Part shown: positions 1 to 8,995 of the stretch, one piece after another
Position numbering within the stretch: the stretch's first letter is position 1
How the letters are laid out: each line of letters begins with the position of its first letter
Assembly: GCF_002072955.1 (NCBI RefSeq)
Contig: NZ_LPUF01000001.1
Span: 405,001-469,000 of the forward strand
Length of the DNA stretch: 64,000 nucleotides
Direction: 5' to 3'
Source of the DNA: Methyloprofundus sedimenti
Lineage (GTDB): Bacteria > Pseudomonadota > Gammaproteobacteria > Methylococcales > Methylomonadaceae
The notes under the pieces: model-generated
Told to the model about the DNA's origin: nothing
Seen by the model: the letters and a program-made list of their open reading frames with translations, nothing else
Database searches by the model: none
Made by a program: the position numbers and the translations under genes

Positions 1-2
1 CC

Positions 3-1307
3 TTAGCGCATAATGGCTTCAATTTCGGCGATTGTCTTGGGTATTGTGTGGCTTAAAACCTGATAGCCCTGCTGGGTAACCAGGACATCATCTTCTATAC
101 GAATACCTATACCTCGCCATTTTTCATCCACAGAGGTGCAATCTTCAGGTATATAAATTCCAGGTTCTATTGTTAACACCATGCCAGGTTCAAGCAGGCG
201 CCACTCGTCATTTATTTTATAATCTCCAACATCATGCACATCCATACCGAGCCAATGGCCTATACGATGCATATAAAATAGTTTATAGCCTTCCTCGGCA
301 ATTAAAGTATCTACATCACCCGTTAATAAGCCTAGTTCGACCAAGCCTTTTGTTAATACTTCAACCGATGCTTCATGTGCTTTATTCCAGGGCGCATCAA
401 CTTTAATTTCTTGCATCGCGGCTGACTGAGCATCAAGTACCAATTGATAGAGTAATTTTTGCTCATTCGAAAATACCCCATTCACCGGAAAAGTACGTGT
501 AATATCTGCGGCATAATGATCACACTCTGCTCCGGCATCAATCAAGAGTAAGTCACCGTCTTTTAACACCGCCTTATTTTCAGTGTAATGCAATACACAG
601 GCATTTTCACCCCCTGCAACAATAGAAGGATAGGCAACAGCCCGTAAGCCATTATCAATAAATTCATGAATCATCTCACCTTCAATCTGATATTCATAAC
701 GCCCGGCCTTGCATTGTTGCATTGCTCGAATATGCCCTTTAGCCGAGACATCAATTGCTTTTTGTATGAGATTAATCTCGGCGGGACTTTTAATCAGGCG
801 CATTTCATGCAAGGTATATTCTAAAGAAACAAGCTCACCTGGCGCACTAATACCACTGCGAGTCTGACTGCGTATATGCGTGATCCATTCCATCAAATGA
901 TGATCTAAATCAGAATCGCGTCCCATGGGATAAAAAACTTTATGTTTGTTTTCTAATAAGCCGGGCAAAATATCGTTTAAATCATCAATCGGAAAAGAAT
1001 CATCCGCACCATAATCTTGCGTAGCTCCTTCCAGACCCGCATGGGCACCTTCCCATAAGGCCTTTTTTTCATCAAATTCCTGACAAAATAAAATATACTC
1101 CCCTTGTTCGCGCCCTGGAATAAAAACCGCTAAAGCATCCGCTTCATTAAAGCCAGTTAAATAGTAAAAGTCACTGTCCTGGCGAAAAGGATAATCGACG
1201 TCCCGGTTTCGAATTCGCGTGACTGCACTGGCAATAATTGCAATATTACCTTTGCCAACTTGATTCATTAATAGTTCACGGCGTTTTTTAAATTCACTTG
1301 CTATCAT
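3..1307 (-). CDS. pepP: Xaa-Pro aminopeptidase PepP
   Basis: Cytosolic metallopeptidase (M24B) that removes an N-terminal residue preceding proline. At 434 residues it has full family length: an N-terminal creatinase-like domain to about residue 170 followed by the pita-bread catalytic domain. All five metal ligands of the family are visible: Asp257 (in IDAGAE), Asp268 (ADITRTF), His351 (HWLGMDVHD), Glu381 (TIEPG) and Glu405 (RIEDD). The ATG at 1307 is preceded by AGGA. It lies 9 bases downstream of ygfB on the same strand, the gammaproteobacterial ygfB-pepP order; ubiH usually follows and would lie just outside the window. Assignment is firm from motifs and context. Confidence 0.97.
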   Translation of the reverse strand: MIASEFKKRRELLMNQVGKGNIAIIASAVTRIRNRDVDYPFRQDSDFYYLTGFNEADALAVFIPGREQGEYILFCQEFDEKKALWEGAHAGLEGATQDYGADDSFPIDDLNDILPGLLENKHKVFYPMGRDSDLDHHLMEWITHIRSQTRSGISAPGELVSLEYTLHEMRLIKSPAEINLIQKAIDVSAKGHIRAMQQCKAGRYEYQIEGEMIHEFIDNGLRAVAYPSIVAGGENACVLHYTENKAVLKDGDLLLIDAGAECDHYAADITRTFPVNGVFSNEQKLLYQLVLDAQSAAMQEIKVDAPWNKAHEASVEVLTKGLVELGLLTGDVDTLIAEEGYKLFYMHRIGHWLGMDVHDVGDYKINDEWRLLEPGMVLTIEPGIYIPEDCTSVDEKWRGIGIRIEDDVLVTQQGYQVLSHTIPKTIAEIEAIMR

Positions 1308-1316
1308 TGTTAATTC

Positions 1317-1850
1317 CTAATGCAGAACGCTTTTTTCAATAACGGGATTTAATTCACTGCGAATTAACATAACCGCTGCCCGCAAATATTCCTGAATCTC
1401 TACGAAAGCATTTTCAGTTTCTTCAATATCATCTTCATCTATATCGGTATCAAGTTTAGTAAATTCAATAATATCCTTTAGTACTTCATCCACTTCACCG
1501 GGCCACTCACTATTCGACTGTACTCGCCCCATGCCAAATAAAAAGCCCTGACACCATTGCATTAGTGCAGTACAGCGCAAAGCCACTGTCTCGTCTTCTG
1601 CGGGTAAAAATAAATCGAACACAAACTCATCGCTTTCCATTAACTCTTTGGTTTGCTCAAATAGGTCATTCAGGTCAACTTTATCATCTTGCAGTATGCT
1701 TGGGCCCTCTGAAAAAGCTTCATTTATCCAGTCACTTGCTTCCGTATTTTTATTCAGGCATAACATGGCAACGGCAATTCCGTGCACTTCTGCAGCGCTG
1801 TCAGCTGCATCTTTTTGTAGAATTATTGAATTAAGGTCAGAATAGCTCAT
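1317..1850 (-). CDS. ygfB: YgfB/UPF0149 family protein
   Basis: A 177-residue acidic, mainly helical protein of the YecA/YgfB (UPF0149) family. The family sequence WCQGFLFGMG is visible near residues 98-107, in the usual position for YgfB. No enzymatic motif is present, and it lacks the C-terminal SEC-C zinc motif of the longer YecA proteins. It is the first gene of the ygfB-pepP unit and is divergent from the small coiled-coil gene at 2068, the same neighbourhood as in Pseudomonas. The molecular role is not evident from sequence. The ATG start has no strong ribosome-binding site. Confidence 0.9.
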   Translation of the reverse strand: MSYSDLNSIILQKDAADSAAEVHGIAVAMLCLNKNTEASDWINEAFSEGPSILQDDKVDLNDLFEQTKELMESDEFVFDLFLPAEDETVALRCTALMQWCQGFLFGMGRVQSNSEWPGEVDEVLKDIIEFTKLDTDIDEDDIEETENAFVEIQEYLRAAVMLIRSELNPVIEKSVLH

Positions 1851-1940
1851 TGAGTTTTAATATAGTTAAATAATTATCATGGCGTGTATATTACACAGAT
1901 CTAGCAGTAAAAATTCGGGTACTTATGCTAACATAGATCA

Positions 1941-1975
1941 TTGAGAGAATTTTACACTAAAGTGTATAATCTCAA
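1941..1975 (+). promoter_or_regulatory. Promoter embedded in a nested palindrome
   Basis: A -35-like TTGAGA (1941-1946) and a consensus -10 TATAAT (1965-1970) are separated by 18 bases, upstream of the coiled-coil/zapA genes. The -35 box pairs with TCTCAA at 1970-1975, and TACACT (1953-1958) pairs with AGTGTA (1961-1966) inside it, so the promoter is one nested dyad. Seen directly; function as an operator is inferred. Confidence 0.5.
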
Positions 1976-2067
1976 GGTAAAAGGATGCAACATAAAAACA
2001 ATATATACACTATTTTTAAAACCAGGCGATCAGTTTTGTGAGTTAAGTTTAAGATAATGGATCATTT

Positions 2068-2289
2068 ATGAACTCAAATAATCAGTCATTCGACATTAAC
2101 GAACTCGAGAATAAGCTAGAAGAGCTAATACAGCGATATAATTTTGTGCGCAGTGAAAATACCACGTTAAAAGTCAAGCAAGACGAGCTGGTTAAAGAAA
2201 AAGCAAAATTAATTGAAAAAACTAATATGGCTCGCACCCGCGTTGAAGCGATGATTAGCCGCTTGAAAACAATGGAGCATGGTTCATGA
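2068..2289 (+). CDS. ZapB-like small coiled-coil protein (TIGR02449 type)
   Basis: A 73-residue protein that is almost entirely one heptad-patterned coiled coil, running from about residue 8 to 68 and rich in Leu, Glu and Lys. Size and position directly before zapA match the TIGR02449 family of ZapB-like proteins found in pseudomonads and relatives. The stop overlaps the zapA start (ATGA), implying translational coupling. A role in FtsZ-ring organisation is inferred from the neighbour and from resemblance to ZapB, not from any motif. The promoter at 1941-1970 probably serves both genes. Confidence 0.8.
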   Translation: MNSNNQSFDINELENKLEELIQRYNFVRSENTTLKVKQDELVKEKAKLIEKTNMARTRVEAMISRLKTMEHGS

Positions 2290-2585
2290 GCATCCAGCGT
2301 CACCCCGTCGCTGTTAGCATTCTAGGTAAAGAATATAAAATTATCTGTGCCGAAAATGAACAAAACGACTTAATCGCTTCAGCACTGCAACTAGATCATC
2401 AAATGCGAGCAATTCGTCTCTCAGGTAAGGTTTCTGGTGGCGAGCGAGTAGCTGTACTTGCAGCCTTAAATCTAAGTGTCGAACTACAGCAATCGAAGAA
2501 AAATAGCAGCCCTGACAGTTCCAGTTTAAGTAGCCGTTTAAATAAAATGTATCTTAAGATCGAAACTGCACTAAAAACCGTTTAG
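2286..2585 (+). CDS. zapA: Cell division protein ZapA
   Basis: A 99-residue protein with the ZapA pattern: an N-terminal beta part (VAVSILGKEYKIICAENEQ), then the helix with L-D-H-Q-M-R-A-I-R and the A-V-L-A-A-L-N-L segment near residues 57-64, then a C-terminal coiled coil. ZapA binds FtsZ and bundles protofilaments at the cytokinetic ring. Its start overlaps the preceding stop by four bases. A 6S RNA follows immediately, the conserved zapA-ssrS order of gammaproteobacteria, which strengthens both calls. Confidence 0.95.
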   Translation: MSIQRHPVAVSILGKEYKIICAENEQNDLIASALQLDHQMRAIRLSGKVSGGERVAVLAALNLSVELQQSKKNSSPDSSSLSSRLNKMYLKIETALKTV

Positions 2586-2591
2586 AATATA

Positions 2592-2778
2592 CCCTGTATC
2601 TCCTACAGTGTTCGACAGTGGAGTGGGTGTTTCTTGGACCTATTCTGACCCCGGGAGTCGATTCTTGTACTGGTGCGCATGTCCGTTCGCGGAAAGCCTG
2701 AAATGCAGGATAGATACCCACTTGAACCTTTTGGTTCAAGAACGATGCTTCACATCGGCACAGGTGGGAGATACTACT
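2592..2778 (+). ncRNA. ssrS: 6S RNA (SsrS)
   Basis: A long, self-complementary, non-coding stretch directly after zapA. The closing stem is explicit: GTATCTCC at 2596-2603 pairs with GGAGATAC at 2767-2774. The 3' half carries the family-typical hairpin ACTTGAACC / GGTTCAAG near 2720-2742, and the central part can form the open bubble that mimics a melted promoter. 6S RNA binds sigma-70 RNA polymerase and damps transcription in stationary phase. The gene order zapA-ssrS is conserved. The ends are approximate (about 187 nt), and short reading frames crossing this region on either strand are not genes. Confidence 0.92.
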
Positions 2779-2838
2779 TACTTTAACGATTCTACAGTTG
2801 CTTTCACCCGGGCTCTGCATTTTCGATACTTGAGAATT

Positions 2839-3972
2839 CTAAACATGGACCTTAAAAGGTAATTGTTTTAAACAGGCCTGTTTATATTGCTGAATTATTT
2901 CCTGTTCACGTTGTAAAAAATCAGCGATTAGTTTTTTAAACTCAGGATTTAGAATCCAGTGGGCCGAATAGGTGTTAACAGGTTCAAAACCGCGTGAAAT
3001 CTTGTGCTCTCCTTGTGCACCGGAATCAAATCTTTGTTTGTTAGATTCAATACAGTACTCCAATCCTTGATAGTAACAGGCTTCAAAATGTAAGCTATGG
3101 TATTCCTCATAGCACCCCCAATAACGGCCATACAAAGTATCACTACCAATAAAGCTAAGTGCTGCACCAACATATACTTGACCATTATTCGCTAATACCA
3201 GTAATATCTGTTCAGGCATGGATTGCGCCAGTTGTTTAAAAAAATCAATATTCAAATACGCAGATTGGCCTCTTTTTAAATAAGTCATTTCATAAAACTG
3301 AAAAAATACTTGCCATTGCTGTTCAGTTACCTCAATACCCGAAAATCTCTGTAATGTAATACCTTGTTTAGTGACTTTAAGCCGTTCTTTATTTATATTT
3401 TTGCGTTGTCTGGAAGTAAAGGATTGCAGGTAATCATCAAAATCACGGTAATTTTTATTAAACCACTGGAACTGAACACCAACTCGAGTAAGCATATCGA
3501 TTGGCAGTTCTTTGATCTGCGCTGCATCAGGAAAAAGACAATGCAGGCTGGAAATATTGTGCTGTGCTGAGTAGAGTTTGATCGTATCAATACATAGTTG
3601 CATGACGACAGCAACATCCACCCCGGTTTTAACCAAGATGCGTTGCCCCTGGCAGGGAGTAAAGGGAATAGCGTTAAGCCATTTTGGGTAATACTCCATT
3701 CCGGATTGATAATAGGCATCCGCCCATTGCTGATCAAAAACATATTCACCACGGGAATGATGTTTTAAATATAAAGGCATGGCTGCAATCAATTCCTGCT
3801 GTTCAAAAACAAGCAGATGCCTTGACTGCCAGCCTTTTTCATCGCTGATTGATTGACTTTGTTCCAGCGCCAATAAAAATTCATGGCGTACAAAAGGGTC
3901 GTTGTTTTGCACCAGCTTATTCCAACAATCAGCATTAACGTCGGACATACTGTTTATTTGCTTTATCACCAT
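2839..3972 (-). CDS. FemAB/GNAT-like acyltransferase (DUF482, COG3146)
   Basis: A roughly 377-residue protein of the FemAB-like/DUF482 family, related by fold to GNAT acyltransferases. Family sequences visible include RKNINKERLKVTKQGI, YLKRGQSAYL and EHKISRGFEPVNTYSAHW near the C-terminus. Substrate unknown; databases often label the family peptidogalycan biosynthesis protein without direct evidence. I start it at the ATG at 3972, preceded by AAGGG; the frame stays open to a TTG at 4008 that lacks a ribosome-binding site. It is the last gene of the rsx transcription unit, following rsxE, and ends tail-to-tail with the 6S RNA. Confidence 0.85.
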   Translation of the reverse strand: MVIKQINSMSDVNADCWNKLVQNNDPFVRHEFLLALEQSQSISDEKGWQSRHLLVFEQQELIAAMPLYLKHHSRGEYVFDQQWADAYYQSGMEYYPKWLNAIPFTPCQGQRILVKTGVDVAVVMQLCIDTIKLYSAQHNISSLHCLFPDAAQIKELPIDMLTRVGVQFQWFNKNYRDFDDYLQSFTSRQRKNINKERLKVTKQGITLQRFSGIEVTEQQWQVFFQFYEMTYLKRGQSAYLNIDFFKQLAQSMPEQILLVLANNGQVYVGAALSFIGSDTLYGRYWGCYEEYHSLHFEACYYQGLEYCIESNKQRFDSGAQGEHKISRGFEPVNTYSAHWILNPEFKKLIADFLQREQEIIQQYKQACLKQLPFKVHV

Positions 3973-4013
3973 GAATGAACCCTTATCCCAGGCGTTTGAA
4001 AATAACAAATTGA

Positions 4014-4649
4014 CTATTCTTTAATGGCAAACACATTTTTTGCGGCAATCAATAAACCCAAGGTAATAAATGCACCAGGAGGGAGTAACGCTAATAATGT
4101 CCCTGAATAATCATCTAACACATTGATTTGCCAGTTTTTAGCTGCCTCACCAAATAATAAATCAGCTTGAGAGAATAATGTTCCAGCCCCCACCACTTCT
4201 CTAATTGCACCTAAGGATAACAGTGCAAAACTAAAGCCCAGACCCATAGCCAGGCCATCTAGCAGGCTAGGCATGATACGGTTTTTTGAGGCAAAAACCT
4301 CGGCACGTCCGATGATGGCGCAGTTAGTGACGATCAGCGGGATAAAAATACCTAAGGTTTTATAAAGTTCGTAAAACCAGGCATTCATCAGTAGCTCGAT
4401 GCTGGTTACGATACCGGCAATCATTAACACGAAAAGAGGTAGTCTGATTTCCGGTAGGATGTATGCGCGCAGCGAAGAGACTAATCCGTTTGATAAGATC
4501 AGTGTTAGCGTAGTCGCAATGCCCAGACCTAAGCTATTGATTACTGTATTGCTGACGGCTAGTAGAGGACATAAACCGAGGAGTGCGACTAGAGCCTGGT
4601 TATTCTGCCACAGTCCATTGGTGATAATTGCTTGTGTGTTATGTGCCAT
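4014..4649 (-). CDS. rsxE: Electron transport complex subunit RsxE/RnfE
   Basis: A 211-residue integral membrane protein with about six hydrophobic segments, homologous to RnfE/NqrD and paired in the complex with its inverted-topology paralogue RsxA. Family signatures include [19 protein letters not shown] and [11 protein letters not shown], whose cysteines lie in segments associated with the membrane Fe-S site in Rnf/Nqr structures. The complex moves electrons between NADH and ferredoxin-type carriers coupled to ion flow; in gammaproteobacteria it also keeps SoxR reduced. The stop of rsxG and this ATG are directly adjacent (TAAATG), so the two are co-translated. Long enough to be complete. 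Confidence 0.96.
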   Translation of the reverse strand: MAHNTQAIITNGLWQNNQALVALLGLCPLLAVSNTVINSLGLGIATTLTLILSNGLVSSLRAYILPEIRLPLFVLMIAGIVTSIELLMNAWFYELYKTLGIFIPLIVTNCAIIGRAEVFASKNRIMPSLLDGLAMGLGFSFALLSLGAIREVVGAGTLFSQADLLFGEAAKNWQINVLDDYSGTLLALLPPGAFITLGLLIAAKNVFAIKE

Positions 4650-5234
4650 TTATTGAAAAATAATCTGCTGGTTTTGCTGAAAAAAGAGCCCTGTTTTCTT
4701 CACTTCATTCACAATCGCACGGGGGGTAATCGTCGCGCCGGTGAATTGATCAAAGTTGCCACCATCCTTTTTGACGGACCATTGACGTGTAGACATATCG
4801 CTTAATGATTTATGTGTAAAGCTTGAAATCCAGGCAGATTTTTTAATTTCTATTTTATCTCCCAAGCCCGGGGTTTCTTGATGCTTTAGCACACGTACTC
4901 CCGTTATTTTGCCTGCAATAGTTATACCTATAAGTAAACGTATGTCGCCATTATAGCCGTGGGTTGTAGTACTGATTAGAATGGCAGCAACAGGTGCGCC
5001 TGATTTCCTGGCCCGATAAATAGTATAGGTCTGTAACTGTATGACATCGTTTGACAGATCATTGTCATAGCTGTCTCGATGCAAAACGGTTTGCAAGTTG
5101 TCCAGTAAAGCCTGGCGTTCATTGTCTGCAATTTTGTTCTTAGTGGCATGAAATACCAGAGAAACCATGCCGACAATCATAAATGAAAACAGACCAACGC
5201 GTAGGGCAGCAGTTACTGGAGACGTCGACTTCAT
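4650..5234 (-). CDS. rsxG: Electron transport complex subunit RsxG/RnfG
   Basis: A 194-residue periplasm-facing subunit with one N-terminal membrane anchor (about residues 10-30) and an FMN-binding domain. The covalent flavin attachment motif is explicit near the C-terminus, FDQFTGATITPRA, where the second Thr of T-G-A-T normally carries FMN by phosphoester linkage. The GLGDKIE sequence upstream is also typical. It overlaps rsxD by 4 bases and abuts rsxE, so the D-G-E part of the operon is compact. Confidence 0.96.
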   Translation of the reverse strand: MKSTSPVTAALRVGLFSFMIVGMVSLVFHATKNKIADNERQALLDNLQTVLHRDSYDNDLSNDVIQLQTYTIYRARKSGAPVAAILISTTTHGYNGDIRLLIGITIAGKITGVRVLKHQETPGLGDKIEIKKSAWISSFTHKSLSDMSTRQWSVKKDGGNFDQFTGATITPRAIVNEVKKTGLFFQQNQQIIFQ

Positions 5235-6238
5235 TGCTGTTGATTGACAGGTTTAGGACGCAGGTAATAATCAATGCCAGGTGCGGCAAGATTGGCTAAT
5301 AATACCGCAAAGGCAATAGCATCCGGGTAGCCGCCCCAGGTACGAATAATGTAGATTAATACACCGATTATTAGCCCATATATTATACGAGCTGTATTGC
5401 CGGTTGCCGCACTCACAGGGTCGGTGGCAATAAAGAATGCGCCGCATAAGCTTGCACCGGAGAACAAATGAAATACAGGTGAACTAGCTGAAGTCGTATC
5501 TATAAGATGATAAATACTGGCTGGCACACATAAACCGAACAGTACGGCAGCAGGAATATGCCAGCTGATGACTTTGCGGTATAAAAGCCATAGCCCGCCT
5601 AATAAATAAGTGAGAGAAACTAATTCCCACCCTTTGCCAGCGATAAAGCCAAATATAGAGGATTTTGGCATTTCTGTTAGCGATAGTCCCGAAGCTGTGT
5701 AGGTTTTTATACTATCCAGAACAGTTGCGGAGCTGAGGCCATCAAATGATGCCTGCTCTAAAAAAATTAAATCAAGTGAATCAAACACCGGCAAGAAAGT
5801 ATAGGGAGTTTGCCATGAGGTCATTTGCAGAGGAAAGGAAATTAACAAAAATACATAGCCTGCCATCGCGGGGTTGAAAGGGTTATATCCTAGTCCGCCA
5901 TAGACTTGCTTGGCAATGATAATGGCAAACAGGGTGCCACTAACGCTAATCCACCAGGGGGCGATAGTTGGAATGGCAAGCGCTAAAAGAGCGGCAGTAA
6001 TCAAGGCACTTAAATCACACAAATGGACTTTAACAGGACGTTTTCTTAGCCACAGGCAGGCTGTTTCGGCGATTAGCGCCGTACTGCAGGCTAACAATAG
6101 CTGTAGCAAAACAGTATAGCCGAATAACCAGAACATCACGCCTAATGCGGGAAGTAATCCGATCAGGACTTGGCGCATTACTCGATTAACGCTGGTGTTA
6201 GCAGGTATAAAAGGAGAGCAGCTAGTTGAAAATTGCAT
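5231..6238 (-). CDS. rsxD: Electron transport complex subunit RsxD/RnfD
   Basis: A 335-residue polytopic subunit of the RnfD/NqrB family with about nine hydrophobic segments. Family sequences include KQVYGGLGYNPFNPAM and FIATDPVSAATGN. The flavin attachment region reads FDGLSSATVLDSIKT, matching the S-x-A-T form seen in E. coli RsxD. It overlaps rsxG. Upstream, where rsxC would normally abut, there are about 785 bases that hold an oppositely oriented gene and a miniature element, so rsxD probably needs its own promoter in 6239-6392. Confidence 0.96.
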   Translation of the reverse strand: MQFSTSCSPFIPANTSVNRVMRQVLIGLLPALGVMFWLFGYTVLLQLLLACSTALIAETACLWLRKRPVKVHLCDLSALITAALLALAIPTIAPWWISVSGTLFAIIIAKQVYGGLGYNPFNPAMAGYVFLLISFPLQMTSWQTPYTFLPVFDSLDLIFLEQASFDGLSSATVLDSIKTYTASGLSLTEMPKSSIFGFIAGKGWELVSLTYLLGGLWLLYRKVISWHIPAAVLFGLCVPASIYHLIDTTSASSPVFHLFSGASLCGAFFIATDPVSAATGNTARIIYGLIIGVLIYIIRTWGGYPDAIAFAVLLANLAAPGIDYYLRPKPVNQQQ

Positions 6239-6392
6239 TAATTATTGGCTCTGGGGAGGCTAGAAAAACATATCAATTAGGCCCGTATTATGGCATGTTT
6301 ATTGGGCAGGTGAAGTGCTGTGTTACAATTCAGCGCTACACATAATCACTGTCTTAAGTACAGTTTAAATCAATAATAATTTGGAGTACGCA

Positions 6393-6767
6393 ATGCCTTT
6401 ATTACATATGTTATGGTTGATGTTTTTATTTTTCCTGATGCTCGCCTGGATATGGGTGATTATCGGAGTCATTAGCGACATTTTTCGCAGTAAAGACTTA
6501 GGTGGCTGGGGCAAGGGTTTCTGGGCGCTGTTCATTATTATCATTCCCTGGTTAGGTGTGTTGTGTTATCTAATCGTCAGGGGGTCGGGAATGCAGGAAC
6601 GCTCTCTGCATATGCTGGTGGAATCTGAAAAGATGCAGCGTGCCTACATTAAAGAAGCGGCGGGGGCTTCTGTCGCTGATGAGATCGCCAAGCTGGCTGA
6701 TCTTAGAGATAAAGGTATCGTTACCGAAGAGGAGTTCAAGGTCCATAAAGCTAAATTGCTTGCTTGA
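6393..6767 (+). CDS. Small membrane protein with PLDc_N and SHOCT domains
   Basis: About 124 residues. The N-terminal half has two hydrophobic helices separated by DIFRSKDLGGWGKGFWALF and ending in PWLGVLCYLIVRG, the pattern of the PLDc_N (phospholipase-D N-terminal membrane) domain. The C-terminal 30 residues (IAKLADLRDKGIVTEEEFKVHKAKLLA) are a textbook SHOCT motif, a short oligomerisation/binding module. I use the ATG at 6393 because GGAG sits 7 bases upstream. It lies between rsxC and rsxD on the opposite strand, breaking an operon that is usually continuous. Function unknown; a link to the Rsx complex is only positional. Confidence 0.85.
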   Translation: MPLLHMLWLMFLFFLMLAWIWVIIGVISDIFRSKDLGGWGKGFWALFIIIIPWLGVLCYLIVRGSGMQERSLHMLVESEKMQRAYIKEAAGASVADEIAKLADLRDKGIVTEEEFKVHKAKLLA

Positions 6768-6860
6768 TTTGCAACTTCGACGTTTATAACCGGCTACTAA
6801 ACAGTAGCTGAAGAAATTCAGAAGTTAGTGTTTCTTCTGAAAGCAGGGGGGCATGGCTTA

Positions 6861-6947
6861 TGAACCTGGAAGCAGCAGTTGAACGCTATAAAACACTATA
6901 AGTGACGGAATATAAAATATAATGATCTCAACTGCGGTTTCCAGGAT
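6861..6947. repeat. Miniature inverted-repeat element, family A, copy 1 (short form)
   Basis: Ends are CCTGGAAGCAGCAGTTGA (6865-6882) and TCAACTGCGGTTTCCAGG (6928-6945), inverted copies matching at 16 of 18 positions. The interior CGCTATAAAACACTATAAG plus GTGACGGAATATAA recurs at 52 kb and, in diverged form, at 58.6-58.9 kb. No coding capacity. I cannot see a clean target duplication for this copy. Confidence 0.75.
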
Positions 6948-7023
6948 GATAGTGGTTTGCTTGCCTTGTAAGCCCAGTGAATTTTCAGCATTAATATTCA
7001 ATTCTAGTGTGCTTAAGTTTAAA

Positions 7024-8481
7024 TCAGACTTTTTTTCTTTCTGCCGCTGCTGCTTTCATTTTATCAATAGCTGCCTGACGTTTTTCTGTTTTTGCTAATT
7101 TTTCTTGTTCTTCTTTGGCTCTGCGTTGTTGTTGATTTTGATAACGATTTTTGGCCAAGTTAGCTTGCGCCAAGTGTTTTTCTTTTATAATAAGTTCACC
7201 TTTTGCGGCACGAAAGCTTTGTACTAAAGGTATATGGCTGGGGCAAACTATATCGCAACAACCGCACTCTATGCAGTCAAATAATTGATAGTCCAGGCAT
7301 TGCTCATACTGTTTGCTACGGCTATACCAATAAAGTTGCTGCGGGAGTAATTCAGTTGGGCAGACTGTGGCACAATTACCACAGCGTATGCAAGGCACTG
7401 CTGATTGGCTCTCTGCCAAATCACTGGCCGTCATTGCTAACAAGCAGTTAGTCGCTTTAATCACGGCGATATCATCAGAGCTAAGTGCAAACCCCATCAT
7501 CGAACCGCCCATAATCAGGCGCTGTACATCTTGCGTATAACCACCACATTGTTCAACTAAATGCTTTATTGGCGTGCCGATTTTTGCGCGTATGTTTTTG
7601 GCTTGTTTAATACCTTTGCCGGTCACCGTAATGATACGTTCAGTAAGTGGCATTCCCAGAAATATTGCTTGATAAACTGCATAGGCGGTGCCAACATTTT
7701 GACATATGAATCCATATTCGGCAGGCAGTAAACTGGGAGGTATCTGTATTCCTGTTAAAACCTCAATTAATTGTTTTTCGCCACCTGTGGGGTAAATGGC
7801 TGGCACCGTTAATATTTCCAGATTCTGCTGGCTTGCCGCTTTAAGCAATGCTAGTTGCGCAATCTGCATAGTATTTTCTATGGCTATGATGCATCTTTCA
7901 GCGTGCAAGATATATTGCATGATTAAAGCACCTTGTACGACTTGTTGCGCACAAGTTTGCATCAAACTTACGTCACAGCTGATATAAGGTTCACACTCTG
8001 CGCCATTAATAATAAGGGTGCGAATAGTCCGTTGAGTTTGCAGTTTTACTGCAGTGGGAAAAGCAGCGCCACCTAATCCGACAATTCCTGCCTGGGCGAT
8101 TTTATTGCTTAACGTTTCGGGTGCTTCAAGCTGATAATTGAGACACGGGGTAGCGTGACATGCTTCATTCAGACCATCAGTTTCAATGATAATACAGGTA
8201 TCTGCCAGACCTGAAGGGTGTGCGATTATACGTGGTGCGATGGCTTTTATAATACCCGAGCTTGCAGCATGAATCGGAGTAGCAAACGGATTTTGCGAGG
8301 ATGCAATCACCTCCCCTTTAAGTACGCGCTGACCTTGATGAACAAAGGGCGTGGCATAGCAATCAGAGCGCAGAAATAAAGGATAAATTAACTCTGAAGG
8401 CAAGGTAGATTCACTTATTTCAGAGAGCAGTTTATGGCTGTTTAGCGCTATTCCTCCAGGGAATTGCCATTGCTTATTCAT
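7024..8481 (-). CDS. rsxC: Electron transport complex subunit RsxC/RnfC
   Basis: A 485-residue peripheral subunit and the probable NADH-side entry of the Rnf complex. The N-terminal barrel-sandwich part precedes the nucleotide-binding glycine-rich segment [16 protein letters not shown] (about residues 132-147) and the flavin/NADH domain ([10 protein letters not shown]). Two ferredoxin-type 4Fe-4S motifs follow near residues 365 and 403: [12 protein letters not shown] and [12 protein letters not shown]. The C-terminal tail is short, Lys/Ala-rich and probably coiled coil. The start overlaps the end of rsxB by 8 bases. Downstream, the operon is interrupted before rsxD. Confidence 0.96.
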   Translation of the reverse strand: MNKQWQFPGGIALNSHKLLSEISESTLPSELIYPLFLRSDCYATPFVHQGQRVLKGEVIASSQNPFATPIHAASSGIIKAIAPRIIAHPSGLADTCIIIETDGLNEACHATPCLNYQLEAPETLSNKIAQAGIVGLGGAAFPTAVKLQTQRTIRTLIINGAECEPYISCDVSLMQTCAQQVVQGALIMQYILHAERCIIAIENTMQIAQLALLKAASQQNLEILTVPAIYPTGGEKQLIEVLTGIQIPPSLLPAEYGFICQNVGTAYAVYQAIFLGMPLTERIITVTGKGIKQAKNIRAKIGTPIKHLVEQCGGYTQDVQRLIMGGSMMGFALSSDDIAVIKATNCLLAMTASDLAESQSAVPCIRCGNCATVCPTELLPQQLYWYSRSKQYEQCLDYQLFDCIECGCCDIVCPSHIPLVQSFRAAKGELIIKEKHLAQANLAKNRYQNQQQRRAKEEQEKLAKTEKRQAAIDKMKAAAAERKKV

Positions 8482-8995
8482 TGTTGATCATCCATTGCCA
8501 CTGTCCTGGCTTATTTTCCAGGGGTAGCATAATAATACAATCAACTGGGCACGGTGCGATACAGAGTTTGCAGCCAGTACATTCAGATGCAAGAACGGTG
8601 TGCATTTGTTTAGCTGCACCTAAGATGGCATCGACCGGGCAAGGCGGAATGCATTTTACGCAGCCTATGCAGTCTTGTTCAATAATAAAGGCTGCAGCAG
8701 GAATGTCGGGTTTGCCAAAGCTCGCATTTAAAGGTTTCGGGCTTACGCCTAGGAGATTAGCAAGAGCTGCAACGCCTTCATCGCCACCTGGCGGGCATTG
8801 ATTGATATCGGCTGCGCCACTGGCTATGGCTTCAGCATAAGGATGACAGCCTGGATATTTACACTGAGCACATTGAGTTTGGGGTAATAAAGCATCAATT
8901 TGTTCAACTAAAGGATCGCCTTGTACTTTTAAATACCTGGCCGCATAGCCTAGCCCCAAGCCTAGTAGAGCGAATAAAAAGCACAGTAATAACAT
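8474..8995 (-). CDS. rsxB: Electron transport complex subunit RsxB/RnfB
   Basis: A 173-residue iron-sulphur subunit with one N-terminal membrane helix (residues 2-20). Three cluster-binding motifs are complete: Cys42, Cys45, Cys50, Cys67 (the Fe-S/4Fe4S domain), then Cys109-112-115-119 and Cys139-142-145-149, each of the CxxCxxCxxxCP type. It passes electrons between soluble carriers and the membrane part of the complex. It starts inside the rsxA stop (ATGA overlap) and overlaps rsxC. Confidence 0.97.
   Translation of the reverse strand: MLLLCFLFALLGLGLGYAARYLKVQGDPLVEQIDALLPQTQCAQCKYPGCHPYAEAIASGAADINQCPPGGDEGVAALANLLGVSPKPLNASFGKPDIPAAAFIIEQDCIGCVKCIPPCPVDAILGAAKQMHTVLASECTGCKLCIAPCPVDCIIMLPLENKPGQWQWMINNE

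Noticed and set aside
2554-2862. Short frames on both strands downstream of zapA
   Set aside because: They cross the 6S RNA structure, have no ribosome-binding sites and no family resemblance.
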